This document shows positions 34,271 to 46,507 of a DNA stretch of 64,000 nt, in pieces; position 1 is the stretch's first letter; the number at the start of each line of letters is the position of its first letter. The DNA is from Anaspis maculata. Its lineage: Eukaryota > Arthropoda > Insecta > Coleoptera > Scraptiidae. The position numbers were made by a program, and so were the translations under genes. The stretch is taken from positions 57,655,306 through 57,719,305 of the forward strand of contig OX421963.1 of the NCBI GenBank assembly GCA_949128115.1. The letters are read 5' to 3'. Under the pieces are notes generated by a model that saw nothing but the letters and a program-made list of their open reading frames with translations, was not told the DNA's origin and ran no database searches.

Positions 34271-35400
34271 TATACTATTTTACTCACAACCATGTACCTA
34301 CTTAGCTTATAGGATTACGGTGTTCAAAGATTGAAATTAGAGAATATTTCTTTGCCATAACTTCCAAATCGGCGAATCAATTTTTCTGAAACTTGGCTCA
34401 GAAATACGGATTTACCCATACTCATTGTTTGGTTGGATGCATTATTCTGAAATGTATCTTTTGAAGCTACCACTTCTTCTTTTTACCGCGGAGTAGGTAA
34501 TGAGTTACTTCCCGCCCTCTTACATAGTATGTAATGAATTTATTACCATTGTAATTGTGAGTAATAGTACATTATATACCAAGACGGAAAGAGGTTCATT
34601 ACAGACAAGAGCCAAGGTAGCTGCACAGCGCGCCGCGCGCCGATAGTTCGTGATGGTTTATTTCCCAACTTTTTTTAACTCAGTGATGATCAATTATTGT
34701 GGTGATTGTGAGTAGAAGTTCTTTCCACCTCCACAGATGTTATGAGAATAGTTCCAAGATTTTATTGCGCGACCCCCAAAGCGAATTTTCATAGGTAACA
34801 TTATCAATTTCATTGACAAGCTTTCATCACGTTAATTATTTTTTACAACGAGTAATCCATCGATACTATAAATACTGGTGGATTTTTTTTCAAAATTATG
34901 AGCTGAACCTGAACGTCTCGCGCCCCTGATTTGCGACAGGGGGTACGGTCGTACCGTCGTACCCCCTGTGGAGCCGCCAGTGGCCCCTTGGAAAACTTTG
35001 ACGTTTACGGATTCACATTTTCCACTCAGTTATTGCTCATAGGTACATCCAAACTAATAAATTTTGTTATTACGTAGGTATTATTGGAACAAATAGTGTA
35101 TGTACAAAAATAATACCGCATTATCATGCAAAGCAATTCTACAGATAATTCAAATGATCTTCAAAGACGTTGCAGGAAGGATGCTACGATCAGAAGTCTC
35201 ACCCCACAGCAGACATGACGACGATATTTCTCTATAATAATTCAGATGTGGCCCTGCTACACACCACTGGTGAGTCTCAAAGAATAGGCAGTATCATAAT
35301 CAACTTGCCCTTAGGGTACGCAAAATTTGATTCGATTCAGGCTCTTTTCTGAGAGTTATTGCAAATAATGTGTTAGTACTTTTTTTGTATATTATAGGTA
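34271..35400. other. No gene; perfect 12-bp hairpin at 34936-34969
   Basis: ACAGGGGGTACG and CGTACCCCCTGT form a perfect stem with a 10-base loop that itself can pair (GGTAC/GTACC). It lies in a locally GC-rich stretch after GCGACAGG. A rho-independent-terminator reading does not apply in a eukaryote. Nothing else is recognised. Confidence 0.45.
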
Positions 35401-35408
35401 CTTGTGAT

Positions 35409-35695
35409 CAGTGCCGGCCTTAGCAGTTTTGGCGCCCCGGGCAAGAATGCGAAGGCGCCCGGGCGCCGCCGCCCCTATCTTAGGTCCGCGAGCGAAGCGA
35501 GTAATATTGAAGTAATTTTCGTGCAATAATGAAGCTTTTGTGCTTTTACAGAAGCAGATTCGGTGATCGCCGCTGACAAGTCTTTTTTGCTTTCGTAAAT
35601 TATCAATTTTTCTTATTTCAACCGCGATTTTTCCGCCCCTATGAGCTGGCGCCCCGAGCGATCGCCCGTCTCGCCCTACCCTAAGGCCGCTACTG
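35409..35695. mobile_element. hAT-like MITE with perfect 8-bp target duplication
   Basis: Terminal inverted repeats CAGTGCCGGCCTTAG and CAGTAGCGGCCTTAG (right end, reverse complement). The duplication CTTGTGAT is at 35401-35408 and 35696-35703. Inside is GCGAGCGAAGCGAG (35488-35501), shared with the elements at 52230 and 62272. The minus-strand ORF at 35392-35796 spans the element and is rejected. Confidence 0.85.
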
Positions 35696-35703
35696 CTTGT
35701 GAT

Positions 35704-37110
35704 ATGAAGGCGCAGTATCTGTCTTTTTCTGATTGAGAACGATAAGGAAGAATATTTCTTGATCAAAGCTGAATCTCCCTGTATAGATTGTACCAAATTA
35801 ACATAGATTCACAAGTTTCCCAGGCCCTGTATATACATAGTTATTAGTAATAGTAAGCATTATTTATGGTGAAGTTAGCAAACAGAAAAATTGTACAATA
35901 ATGAAAGAAGGATTTGTATTCTTAGATTTTTTAGTTAAAAATACTCTTGGATTCTCCTTTCTTTTCTATTCACATTTTTTCGCGTTAGATAATAGAAATT
36001 GTGTATTCGAGTGGATGAAAGTTACTAGTTTTATTCATTTGATGCTGGACTTAAGAAAACGTAAAAAGCTGATCAATGGTTATCAGGGTTCCTCACTCGG
36101 TCATTTTCAGCTGATTGACCCTTGAAAATTCTGCAGTTTCTCAAAACATCGTTGATGATTGATATAAACATTTGAACAATCCATTTTATACGGAGTTTAG
36201 GGGCTTGTCTTGATCAGTCAGCTAGACTTCAGCCAAAAAAAATTCCGTCATCAGAGATTAACCCAATTATCTTTCCAGAAACCGGCCCTAAGTTTCGTTT
36301 CATTATTTGCTGACATTTTTTTTTACATGAAAAACGTAACGGGTTACGTTTCTGGAGGTGTTGATAAGGCAAATCTACATTATTTACCTGCTTAAGTCCT
36401 CCCTAATTTCATTTGAGTAACATTGCCTCTTTCGGCTTCGGCAATATTCTTATCTATTTTTATTATTTTGTATTTCAAAGTGCATAATGACAGAGCTGAC
36501 CTTCATCGGTGCATTATCGATTTGATTTTTCATATTTTTTGTACAAATTTCCTCAATGCAGTTTTTTCTTGAACGCAACAGCCTTATTCGAATTGTCAAG
36601 CCCTTCTCTGTGTAATCCTCGGAGAGACATTTTCCTTGATTTTTGCTTGATGTTCTCCAGCACACACTGCAACTGTTGCACTTGCCAACAACAAAATGCA
36701 CTTTCCAACATGGCGGCCGCTTTTTGCAACGTAGGTACCGAATCTGAAAAATGCGCAGAAATTAATATTTGAAGCTCTTTCAACAATATAAAATTCGTTA
36801 AAATGTTCAGTCCTGCTCGATTTTCCTCCGAATTTTCCGTGTTTCACAATCTTTCGGCCGCGTGCACTTTTCCGTTGATGGATCAGGAAACTTGGCAGGA
36901 TCCGCAAAAATTGCAAGCACATCGGCCAACTTCTACAACAGCGACGACCGACGGTGAAATGTTGATTTGCGGAATGCACTTGCAATTGCACATCACAGAG
37001 AGGATGCACTGCGCCTGCCTTTTGAATCGCCTACCTCCTGCTATCCTGGTAAGTCAGATGCAGTCGGCACAGTGACGTCACTAAAAGTGCACCCAAAGTG
37101 CAGCAGACTA
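35704..37110. other. Gene-like composition at 36590-37075, no gene assigned
   Basis: The segment 36590-37075 is less AT-rich, open in several frames on both strands, and contains AACATGGCGGCCGC at 36707-36720. Open frames at 36803-37075 (plus) and 36596-37009 (minus) have no recognisable domain. It may be a promoter or 5' region, but no transcript boundary is visible. Confidence 0.25.
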
Positions 37111-37141
37111 CTGGTGGTGGTGGTGGTGGTAGGTAGGTGGT
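37111..37141 (+). repeat. (GGT)n microsatellite
   Basis: Six or more GGT units followed by AGGTAGGTGG. Confidence 0.85.
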
Positions 37142-37689
37142 GCATAGTGCACGTCGGCGTTGTGGTAGACGTCGCACAAGCTCGAAATAGCCATTGACTG
37201 TTTGAGAGTCGCTTCAGAAACTCCTCGCATCGATTTCACTAAGTAACAATAATTTTTGATAAAAAATATCATGCTTATACAGTTCGCAAAAAAATCATCT
37301 TCTGTATAATGAATTAGAAAAAGTGACAATTTTCCTAGTTATTTTTCCAGCAAGTGTGAGGGAAATGAAATCATCAATGATAATTAGGTAGGACTTACAA
37401 AAAGTAATTTTTCCCAGACTCATTTCAAAATCAAAATAAAAATTTCTATCGAAATACCTTTACAGTAGAATTAGTTTTGTGCAGAAAAAAGAGTAGGTGC
37501 TTTCCTAAGTACAAGTTCTTTTCGTGCGGGGTGCTTTTGGGCTTTTCTTTTTCTTCAAGAATCTGACTGATAATTTGTATAGGAAAATTGTTTTTCGTAG
37601 AACCTTGAAAAAGATGTTCAAATTTTGTTGAATAATTTCAAGAGAAGCGCGAAAATATACGACAGTTATTATTGTATGAACAATACATA

Positions 37690-38056
37690 GTCATTGTGGT
37701 AGCCTGCACAGTGCAGAGACAAGGATCGGGGTGTCTGTGTTGGCTTTACCTGTTGTGGCTGTCTGGCTGTCTGCGAAGTTCGGGTCATCGTTTCGGTGAT
37801 GAGGTCGCCTGTAGGTCGCGCTCGGAAGAATGCAACAAGCCTTCAAGATGTACGGTGCTGCCGTCCCGAGGACTAAAAACAGGAACCCTTGCAGTTTTCC
37901 CGCGGAATCTCGACGTCACTGACTCTTGCAGTTCAATATCCTGATTGCGGCACCGTTCCGAGCAGGACGGCAGGAACCGTTGCAGGACAATACGTTCGCC
38001 GAGCGCGCCACAATAACATGTCTAGCGTGTACACCACCAGAGTTTGCACTGAAATG
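37690..38056 (+). other. GC-rich segment with possible short first exon
   Basis: A GC-rich island in AT-rich surroundings. Near its end an ATG in fair context (ATAACATGTC, 38018) opens 13 codons (MSSVYTTRVCTEM) that run straight into GTATTTG, a possible splice donor at 38057. The ORF 37889-38113 reads the same frame. There is no homology signal and no acceptor partner, so this is only a candidate 5' exon. Confidence 0.25.
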
Positions 38057-38113
38057 GTATTTGTAAATAAAAATACTTCCCATTGCATTTTATCTTATAG
38101 TTCTCTTTCATAA

Positions 38114-40689
38114 TTTTAGTTAAGTTCTTTATAGGGACAGGTACTTGGTGTGTATACTTGGAATTTTCAAAAAAGTCAAACCTTGAAATCAATGTTTTCA
38201 CCAGATTGTCGATTGTCTTGAGAAAAAGGTAAACGAAACTATACCCTATCTACGCCAGTAAAGAAGTTTGAGCGAAATAGTTAATTGGTTATCATTACGG
38301 GTCATCAACAATGTACATACTCGTATATTCCCAGACATTGTTTTTGATGGGAAACCTACTAACGTCGGAACACCATCACTAAAACACCCTGTACTATTTT
38401 TTTTATTATTATTTTTTTGTACGGAGTTTGTATAGTGATTGCAAAAGGTAACTTCATTTGGGTATATCACTCACTCATCATACAAAATGTTCATTTGAAA
38501 ACGTTAACACTCTCGATTACCTACGGAAAAAAATCCTTCACGAAATCCCGGCCGGACAGGATGATTTTATATCCGAAGCGACATATTATGATTAGCATGA
38601 ACTAAGTGTTCCTCTTCCATACCTGAGGGCAAGATAACCACCATTACAAAAAATTTGATGGCAATGAGAATAAGAAGCAAGATGCATAATTTTGGAGGCC
38701 TCAATATCTCTTCATTATGGTGCAAAAAGTAATAAAATCGATCAACCCACATCCAAGATCCCCTGAGGCAGGATGACCACCCTTGTGAAAAATCAAGGGA
38801 AATAGCGGTCGAGCAACAGATCAATAGGGTCCTTGCACGTTTTTTTTTTATTGCCTCCAATGATGCTTTTGTAGCCAAATAGTACCACAGACTGAACACT
38901 TTTCCAAAAAATCTTAATATATTATTTTATTTCGTAAATTTAAAACAAAAAAACTGTTGGGCATGCAACTTCCATGCTCCGATGTGTCAGCTGCGGGATG
39001 ACGTCATCGTGCCCCGGGCTGGGGCTACTTGATTCTACACTAACAGATTGCGACTACAAATTTCAAATGTTTGACAAATCTCACTGTCACTGTTTCAGAC
39101 GTCTGTGGGGCTGTAGCTCAATTCAGGTTGAAAAGCGCGCAGCACGAGCTTGAGGATGGCCCTGACACGTGAGCAAGGGCGACGGCGCTGTTCGCGGCTC
39201 CAAAATTGAAATAGGTTTGTAAAATTTTGAAGATTAGAATTTTCGCGGGGTTTCAGCGCGCAGGGCTGCAACCTCGCAAAGAGAAAAAAAGCTTGCAAAC
39301 GAAAAATAGAACTCTTGGGTTGACGTCATCGTGGTCATACAAGGTCATTGTAGAAGCGACCGCGTACAAATGTTCAACTTTTTATTTTTGTTTCACTCTG
39401 TATATGCCGCCAGCATAGTTCGTCTTGATGGCTTCAAGTTTCAATCAAAAGAGAGTGGATCAAACAACACCTCTACGAAGTGGCACTCCGCCATCATAAA
39501 ACTCAAGGTCCATACCAGTCTTCAGCATCGAGCATCTGGACTATTTTTATTTTCTTGTGTTTTGACGAAGAAGTAGATGACTGACGATGAAATATGTGAG
39601 GACCTTTCTTGTAGACAATAAAATTTACAACAATTTCTTTCCGGCAACTTTTTCCCCAAATGCTATTGTTCACGAGATATACGCGAAAAACTTACCCTCA
39701 AGTTCTTCTCGAGGCCACAACGGCCGAAGCTCACACCGGATTCTTGAGGACTTTTAGTATGTTGAACTACATGCTTAACTGAGCTTATATACAAAAATCC
39801 GGCTAGTTTTCATTTTTCTTCGCTATTTGCGATTAGACAGCTAAAATTCCTGGACTAAACAGCATTGAATTTTTTTTGACTTTTTTTCAAGTAATCGTCT
39901 CAATATAAAATTCATCCAAAGACCCTATTGGAAGGTACCAAGTCTCATCATTTTGACGTAAAAAGCAACAGAATCGAACTACCTTCCTATTTTCAAGTCA
40001 TGATTCTTTTAAATAAAAAATGTCAAACTTCACGTGTTTTTGAATTTGAAAAACTCTCCACTTGAAAACGGGCAATTCGATTTAATTCCTATTCCAACTG
40101 AAACGAAGTAAGTTAAAAGGCCTTTGAAATGATGTTTCGTTCGACCCCTATTTTCATTTAATTTTTTTTCAAGAGTGGCCTCAGGAGTAGAGCCAGATTA
40201 ACCTTCGGCTGAGTTGAGTAGGCTATATAAGCCTAGGGCCGTGAACTCTAGGGACCAATTTAATTGACTTATTTAGTGAATTCTTTGAGTTTTTATTTTC
40301 TAAAAAGGAAGATATATGAAAAATGTAATGAAACTCCTTGAACCACAGTGCTTTATTGTGATGTGTGTATGCAAGTTAGTTCTTCTGGATGGTTGCTCGA
40401 CTTGGTCGGATTTTTCCTTTATTTCACACTGATTGAACTGTTCTACCAACAACTGTCCAACAATGGTTGCAGAATAAGATTGAAATTTGACACACAGATG
40501 CAGTAAAAGTTCTCAATAAAGTTTGTGTAATTTCATCATCATGTCTAAAGTAGAATCAAAAATTTCAATAAGGAACCAGCATTGCATTTTTGAGATATCA
40601 CAACAGTTAGCTGCCTAGTTCTACTTTTTGGATTATTTCATCATCTTTGAGAACTAACCTAACCTGTCTTTTGTTCTGTCGGCCCAACA
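38114..40689. other. No gene; isolated repeat terminus
   Basis: A right terminus AAAACACCCTGTA is at 38381-38393 without a visible left partner. A GC-rich patch at 38990-39260 contains GACGTCATCGTGCCCCGGG. ORFs at 38567-38899, 39095-39298 and 39331-39576 have no domain signal. Confidence 0.4.
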
Positions 40690-40932
40690 ATGGATGCAGA
40701 ATGCTCGCTAAACGCTCAACTCACTAGAATCTTCTCATCAATTTCCAAATCAAATCCTTCCTCTCCCGAAGGGACACTTCGATCAGAATCATTACTGACG
40801 TCTCTGGATACCGCCGGGAAAGTTTTGTGTCGCCTCACAACAGATTTTTTCCAAATATCTAGATGTTTGGGGACGCATCAAGTACTAGCTTATTGGCGCC
40901 CTTTTTTCGGTCAGTACACGCCAAAGTACTAG
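40690..40932 (+). CDS. Small ORF of unknown origin
   Basis: An 80-codon reading frame starting MDAECSLNAQ. The segment SLDTAGKVLCRLTTDFFQIS has the look of a helix seen in some retroelement Gag-like proteins (D/T-A-x-x-L-C-x-L), but the resemblance is slight. It is followed by a reverse-oriented SINE head at 40945. Could equally be a chance frame. Confidence 0.2.
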   Translation: MDAECSLNAQLTRIFSSISKSNPSSPEGTLRSESLLTSLDTAGKVLCRLTTDFFQISRCLGTHQVLAYWRPFFGQYTPKY

Positions 40933-40944
40933 AGAGCGCAAAAT

Positions 40945-41040
40945 GAAAAGCCACCTGCCCCGGCGGGATTTGAGCCCCGGACCTCTGGGTTCCCTGCTTG
41001 TAGCTTGAAGAAAAGCGGCACTCGTCCTAGCAGGAGTTAT
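40945..41040 (-). repeat. SINE head fragment, reverse orientation
   Basis: On the minus strand it reads CCAGAGGTCCGGGGCTCAAA then TCCCGCCGGGG, matching CCAGAGGTCGCGGGTTCGAT and CCCCGCCGGGG at 57603-57632 of the complete SINE. The B box is altered (GGCTCAAATCC). Confidence 0.6.
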
Positions 41041-41119
41041 CTTGACATCGGTAGTTATTATAACGCGGTATAGACACTAACTGATGCTCAATCATCTCCT
41101 GGAATATTGACAAAAAAGT

Positions 41120-41295
41120 GAAACACCCTGGTATAATCAAGCAATTCCAAGTAGCTTGATATCAAGTCAAGTCGAGTAGTAATTTGGGAAAAGTCAAATC
41201 AAGTCAAGTGGAAATCAAGCTTTTCAAAAATCAAGTCAAGTCAAGTAGCTGGCAAAAATTTCAAGCTACTTGACTTGATGCATCCACCCTAATGA
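41120..41295. repeat. TCAAG-rich low-complexity repeat
   Basis: Repeats of TCAAG and CAAGTCAAGT with AGTAGCTTGA/TCAAGCTACT inverted pairs. A transposon terminus GAAACACCCTGG lies just before, at 41121. Confidence 0.6.
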
Positions 41296-41317
41296 AAAGT
41301 GTCATTCTATATCAGAG

Positions 41318-41580
41318 GCAGTCGGTGGATTTTCGTCCCGAAAACAAGTTCCTTGATTCAGTTGGAATGCTTGCTAAGTGTACTACATGTAGTTTGTCGC
41401 ATGGTACGTCAAATGTGAACGATGGTGCCGATCCATGCAATGTTGATCGTTGAAAATCCCCAACCTGTGTTGGAATCCACAGGGGTTTGTCAAAATTTCC
41501 GATATAGTGAAGGAAAGCATTCAACGGCGACGGTGTTGAGCCACGTTGCAGAAATAGGCCGACGCCGACGTTGAATAGAC
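41318..41580 (+). repeat. SINE body, 5' truncated
   Basis: Co-linear with 57638-57888 of the complete SINE: GATTCAGTTGGAATGCTTGC, AACGATGGTGCCGA, CACAGGGGTTTG, AGGAAAGCATTCA and AAATAGGCCGACG. The tRNA-like head is missing, as expected for incomplete reverse transcription. Confidence 0.8.
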
Positions 41581-41605
41581 CATTGAATACATATATACAC
41601 GAATA

Positions 41606-42042
41606 CTGGATGATCATTCGAAAACTATCCACCCGTAATACTTAACTTCCGATTCCTGGTGAATATTTCTTCGAGCAAAAACAGGTCGATTTTTAGAGGG
41701 GGATATCTTGAACATATACTGCAGCATATGAATGTATGGTGAATCTCAATCTTCAACCCCTTCGCCACCACGCCTCCCAACTTTAAAATTTGAAACGAAA
41801 AGAAAAAATTGCAATTTTTTTCCTCATTAAATATTTTTTAACCCCACCCCCATTTTTTCAAATTCATTGGATGTTTCATTCACTATTTTCAATTTCACAA
41901 TTCTCTTCAATGCAGTCATCGTCATGCTGCACAGCATCAAGAAAAAAAAATCTGTGGAAAAAGTGCCACCCAAATTCACTCCTCCACTTACCCCACCCCA
42001 ATTTCAAAATATAAAATGACACTACCTACTTTGTGATATATT
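41606..42042 (+). mobile_element. Left half of the 33194 foldback family
   Basis: Shares in order GATGATCATTCGAAAACTAT, GAGCAAAAACAGGTCGATTT, TTTTTAACCCCACCCCCATT, ATTCTCTTCAATGCAGTCAT and GAAAAAGTGCCACCCAAATT. The right arm is absent. Confidence 0.75.
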
Positions 42043-42050
42043 TCTGAAAA

Positions 42051-44510
42051 ACAGTATTTTCAAAAATCAAGAGAAGAAATGAATCAGTTTGATGATATGG
42101 CAAGCGATATGAGGTCTGTAGGGCGTCTGGGTATTATGGATAGACTATCCTTGGGTCCAAGGCCAAGAGTACGAAGAAAAAAACTATACTTGGGTTATTT
42201 TCTGGTGCTGATCGTTGTAGGTACTTGCTACAAAGTAAATAAGAGATGCTTTTATAACTATATGTTATTGTAATTGAGAATTACCTAGGTACGTAGGTAG
42301 ACGTAAGTAAAATGAAATTGCAAATACTTACACATTTTTCTTGAATTCTAAAAAAAATATGGGTGAGTGATGTTAGTACTAAATCAACTCTTCATTCATT
42401 ATCAATGAATGTATAATAAGTAAGTGAGTACTTGAACAATATTACGAAATTATTATCTTATCTAAACAATAATTACGATTGTTTCTTAAATAACTATGTA
42501 CTTAATATTCTACCATTATTATTTGCAATTTCACTCGAGTTTTCTGACACCCTGAGTTCGATTTTTGGATAATAATCATAATCAATAATCATAAGAAATG
42601 GGCAATGTTTGATTGATATCTATAGATTCTCTTAAATGTTTCAATTAGAAATGCAGAAAAAGTTTTAAAACAAAATAAAAATAGCCCTCACTGCCTGAAC
42701 TATATGTATCTAAAATAGAATGTCTGCATATTTTTATCCAAATAAAATTTAGTTACAAAAATAGACACACGAAACAGAGAAATAATCTTAGCGTTTCTCT
42801 ATTCACTAATGTGGAAAATACTCAAGCGAGCAACATTTAGACGGAGGCTCGGGATAAAGAAAGCCTCGGGGGTGCAAAAAGGAAGAGCACCACCCGGAAC
42901 ATTTTTTTTTTAGTTTCAAGCAAAGACTTCAAATACCTATTATAATAACAGTGTAGACTACTCTTCAAGCGTTACTCATGAACGTCATTTTTATTAACAA
43001 TAATTAAACTGTTTAATTTGTACCTACATGTGATTGTACCTAAACCTATATTTTCTGTGTGTAGACCGGATTGCGTCTATATTTGTATATTTCACAAATA
43101 ATAATTGTCTAGAAGTAGATACCTCTGTCTCTTGGTACGTAAATATATTATTCCGCTAGTTTTTGTAGTATGTTCCTTGGCTATACTTACTTTTTCTCTT
43201 CAATACATTTCAAGGTGCGGTACACAATGCATTAGAATAAGTAGGTAGGTAATAACAATGTTTTTTTTTTGACATTGTAGCAAAGTTTTCAACTAAATTG
43301 AGCAATAACCAAAATGTATTTTACTTTCTAACGAAATTGGACAAGGATGCAAGGACAACATTTTTTCAAGGATTGTGATAGGCAGGTAAGTACGCTTTCA
43401 GGTGAGATCCAAACTGTGCAGGATTGGACCCTGGCCTGATTGGGTCTTTTAGAGATCAAAATCTTTGAATGACATGACCCATATTTTCGCAACTACAGAT
43501 ATCTCCTGGTGTTGGCACTCAAATTTTGATTAAGTCTGAAGGTCTCTGTGAGAATTATCACAAAAGTTTGGATTCCTAAATTTAGAAGCCACGTGAATCC
43601 CGAATACACACACACTGATGATCCTTTTTAAATGCCATCAGAATAGAATATACCTACCAGTCATACAATCCAAACATCTCACGTGTCTGGAAAGTTGCCT
43701 ACGTAGTTACTGCAATTTACTCACCTGCGTTGCAGGTTGCTCTTAAAAAAGCTCATTAAGACGTCAAGGTTTCGTCCCCTGTCCGTTTCTGATGTGCTGC
43801 ATAAGTGGGTAACAGGAGCTGATAGAGGCAATTGGGACGATTTCTTTTGTTGATAGAATTTCGTCGAGCAGCAGGAAAAATCCGAAGGTGATTTGAGGTC
43901 ATATTTTTATTTTCGACACTCTTCCGGATAAAGCGCATGTACCTAGGACAGGTTGTCTTGGTGATCCAGTTCAACATCGCGCCACAGTCCACGTGACTCC
44001 TTCAAAACACGATGTCAGACATGTGACCAATGATCTCTTGTGCGATTACCATTCGATAAGAGTGATTTTGCATTTTGAAATTAGCGTTGAAAAAAAATAG
44101 ATGTTCCTACTCGCTGTTATTACAATTATTATTAATAATTATCACTGCAGGGCAACTTGTCATTTTTTCGGTTTACATTCTTTGGGGTTCGAGTGGAATT
44201 TTTTGAGATAAAATAATTCAAAAGCGGTTAGATAGATAAGTTGGTGTTGGTAGGGTGGTAGGCAACTTGGAGATACAAGAACTTTTGCGGAGTAATTTTT
44301 CTGCATTGCATTATTTACATTTTATTAGAAACAGTAAAACAAAATAGTTCTCGCTCGTTTCTTAATTTCGCCTATATGACTGACTTTGTATTATTTATCT
44401 TTATTATTCACCTTTGCCATTCTATATTAGCGATGCTGAGCGCCTCCACCATTACCATTCATTTTACAGGTTCGTGGCTTGACCGCTCATTTAGTTCCTT
44501 AAATTATTGC
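42051..44510. other. No gene recognised
   Basis: AT-rich with several GTAGGTAC-type words (42280-42300, 43240). The 78-codon minus-strand ORF at 43756-43992 has no domain signal. Nothing repeat-like was matched to the rest of the window. Confidence 0.4.
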
Positions 44511-44518
44511 CTTCAATA

Positions 44519-44666
44519 GGGAGTTTGCGATTTCACGCAACTTACGACGCAACGCAACGTAGAACGTGAAAATTCCCCTGTAACTAAGGAATTCCAAATA
44601 ACAAACTCGTCTATTTTCACGTTGAAAGTTACGTTACGTCGTACGGACGTGTGCACGCAAACTCTC
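44519..44666. mobile_element. 148-bp foldback MITE, possible 5-bp duplication
   Basis: Ends GGGAGTTTGCG and CGCAAACTCTC; inner pairs ACGACGCAACGCAACGT and ACGTTACGTCGT, AACGTGAAAAT and ATTTTCACGTT. CAATA stands on both sides (44514-44518 and 44667-44671). Confidence 0.75.
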
Positions 44667-44691
44667 CAATATATTTGCTTCGTAACGCATA

Positions 44692-45261
44692 CAGGGTGTT
44701 CAACAAATTCAACTGTGAGAATCTCGTCTAAATACGATGAGAAAATATATACAATTTTGCAAAGTTTGGCCAAATGACGAAGATACAGCCCTTGAAAGTT
44801 AACTTTTTTCGGATTTCAAAAATTTGTAACTTGGGAACGTTTCGACAAAATTAGTTCAAATTCAGGATAAACTGGTTTATCAACATTATCTATCACTATC
44901 AACCGGCCAAAACTTGAAAGAATTCAACAAGTAGCGTAGAAATCATAAATCTGGGGGGTCACCTTCAGTCAACTTTTCTTCGGATGCTTCTAAATTATTG
45001 ACCCTCGTAATTCCTACGCCAGTTACTGGATCCTTTCAAAATTTGGCAGGTCGATAGATGGTTTAGACAAACCAATCTATGATGAATTTGAGTTGATCTC
45101 GTCTAAACGTTCCTGAGTTACAAATTTTTGAAATCTGAAAAAAGTAACGGCTGTATCTTCGTCATTTGGCCGAAACTTGCAAAATGGTATATAGGTTTTC
45201 GTCATATTTTCACGAGATCCACCCGCATTTATATGTTTTGCTATCATGTTTTGGAACTCTG
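44692..45261. mobile_element. Foldback element, second full copy of the 11856 family
   Basis: Left CAGGGTGTTCAACAAATTC, ACGAAGATACAGCCC and TTTCGGATTTCAAAAATTTG pair with right GGCTGTATCTTCGTC, TTTGCAAAATGG-like and GAAATC-type words. The outermost right end is decayed (TTGGAACTCTG). More diverged than the 11856 copy. Confidence 0.75.
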
Positions 45262-45458
45262 TAGAAAGGTAATATACCTACTAGAAGAATTATAATTTCA
45301 TTGCTATAACCTGTCCTTCTTCAAGTTGCATTGAATTCTATGACAAACATGAAATAAAATTCTGTTGGCGTGAGCTCTCGGTGGTGATACATGGCTTGTT
45401 TTTATCTTCAGTTTAGGCTCTGTAACTAAACAGCAATGTGAGATGTAAGGTACATATG

Positions 45459-46448
45459 CAGGGTGTTTCAAATTTAAGTCGCGTCCTTTCAGAAAATGAA
45501 GGGAAACTTCAAAAGAAGTAGACTTTAAAAAAAAAATGTCAGGAACGAGTAATAACGGAGATATAGGCGTTCAAAGTTGAACATTAAAAATAGTTCTTTC
45601 GTCATAGCTTTGGAATTTCTCAACAGATTTTGTTCAAATTTTAATCATCGCCTACCAAAAGAAGTCGGTATCGAACACCAATAACGCGTTCCATCAAAAA
45701 TTTTCAGGGGCTTGGATAATGGGGGGTGCCCCCGCTTCTTTACCCCTAGTTTTTAGTAATAACTAATAATAGTCCAAATAATTTTGTAAATTGTTAATAT
45801 TTTTGAATTTTATGTTCAATTTGAAAGAAAAAGTTACTCTTGCAAAAATTTCATGAGAGGCTTTGTTCTCGAGATATTTAAGGTTGAAACTTCGAAAAAC
45901 ATCTCGAAAACACCATCATCGCACTTTCAAAAACCAAAAAATTAAAATCTAAGACAACGTATAAGATAACAAGAATATACATTTTTTGGGCTCTTGAAAG
46001 TGGATATTTTGATGTGTTTTTCGTAGTTTCAAACCTAAATATCTTGAAAACAACACATTCAATCAAAATTTTGCAAGAGTAATTTTTTCTTCCAAATTAA
46101 ACACTGAATTCAAAAGTATGAACAATCTACAAAATTACTTGAAGGGGTAAAAAATAGGGGTGAAAAAGCGGAGGCATCCCTCATTATTCACGCCCCTGAA
46201 AATTTTTGATGGAACGCGTTATTATTGTTGGATACCGACTTATTTCAGTAATCTCTGGTTCAAATTTCAACAAAATCGGTTAAGAAGTTTCAACGTTATG
46301 ACGGAAAATCGATTTTTGAAGTTCAACTTTGAACGTCTATATCTCCGTTATTATTTGTTTCTGACATATATTTTCTTGGAAAAAGCTACTTCTTTTGACG
46401 TTCCCCATCATTTCCTGAGAGAACGCGATTCAAATTTGAAACACCCTG
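45459..46448. mobile_element. 990-bp foldback element (CAGGGTGTTTCAAATTTAAG family)
   Basis: Palindromic end to end around about 45953. Outer pairs are GGGTGTTTCAAATTTAAG/CAAATTTGAAACACCC, GGCGTTCAAAGTTGAAC/GTTCAACTTTGAACG and AACGCGTTCCATCAAAAATT with its complement; inner pairs include ACTTTCAAAAACCAAAAAA / GGGCTCTTGAAAGT. The minus ORF 45878-46066 and plus ORF 46160-46465 are arm sequence, not genes. Confidence 0.85.
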
Positions 46449-46507
46449 TATATTTAGTAAGGTAGCCGCTCGCCGCGCCGCAATGTCGTTCAAATAACAC
46501 GTTTTAA

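Noticed and set aside
35392..35796. 134-codon minus-strand ORF
   Set aside because: Spans a hAT-like MITE including both target duplications; not a gene.
39095..39298. Foldback suggested by GCGCGCAG words near 39140 and 39258
   Set aside because: Only the short GC-rich word pairs and the arms do not extend.
43756..43992. 78-codon minus-strand ORF as an exon
   Set aside because: No splice sites, no domain and an isolated position.
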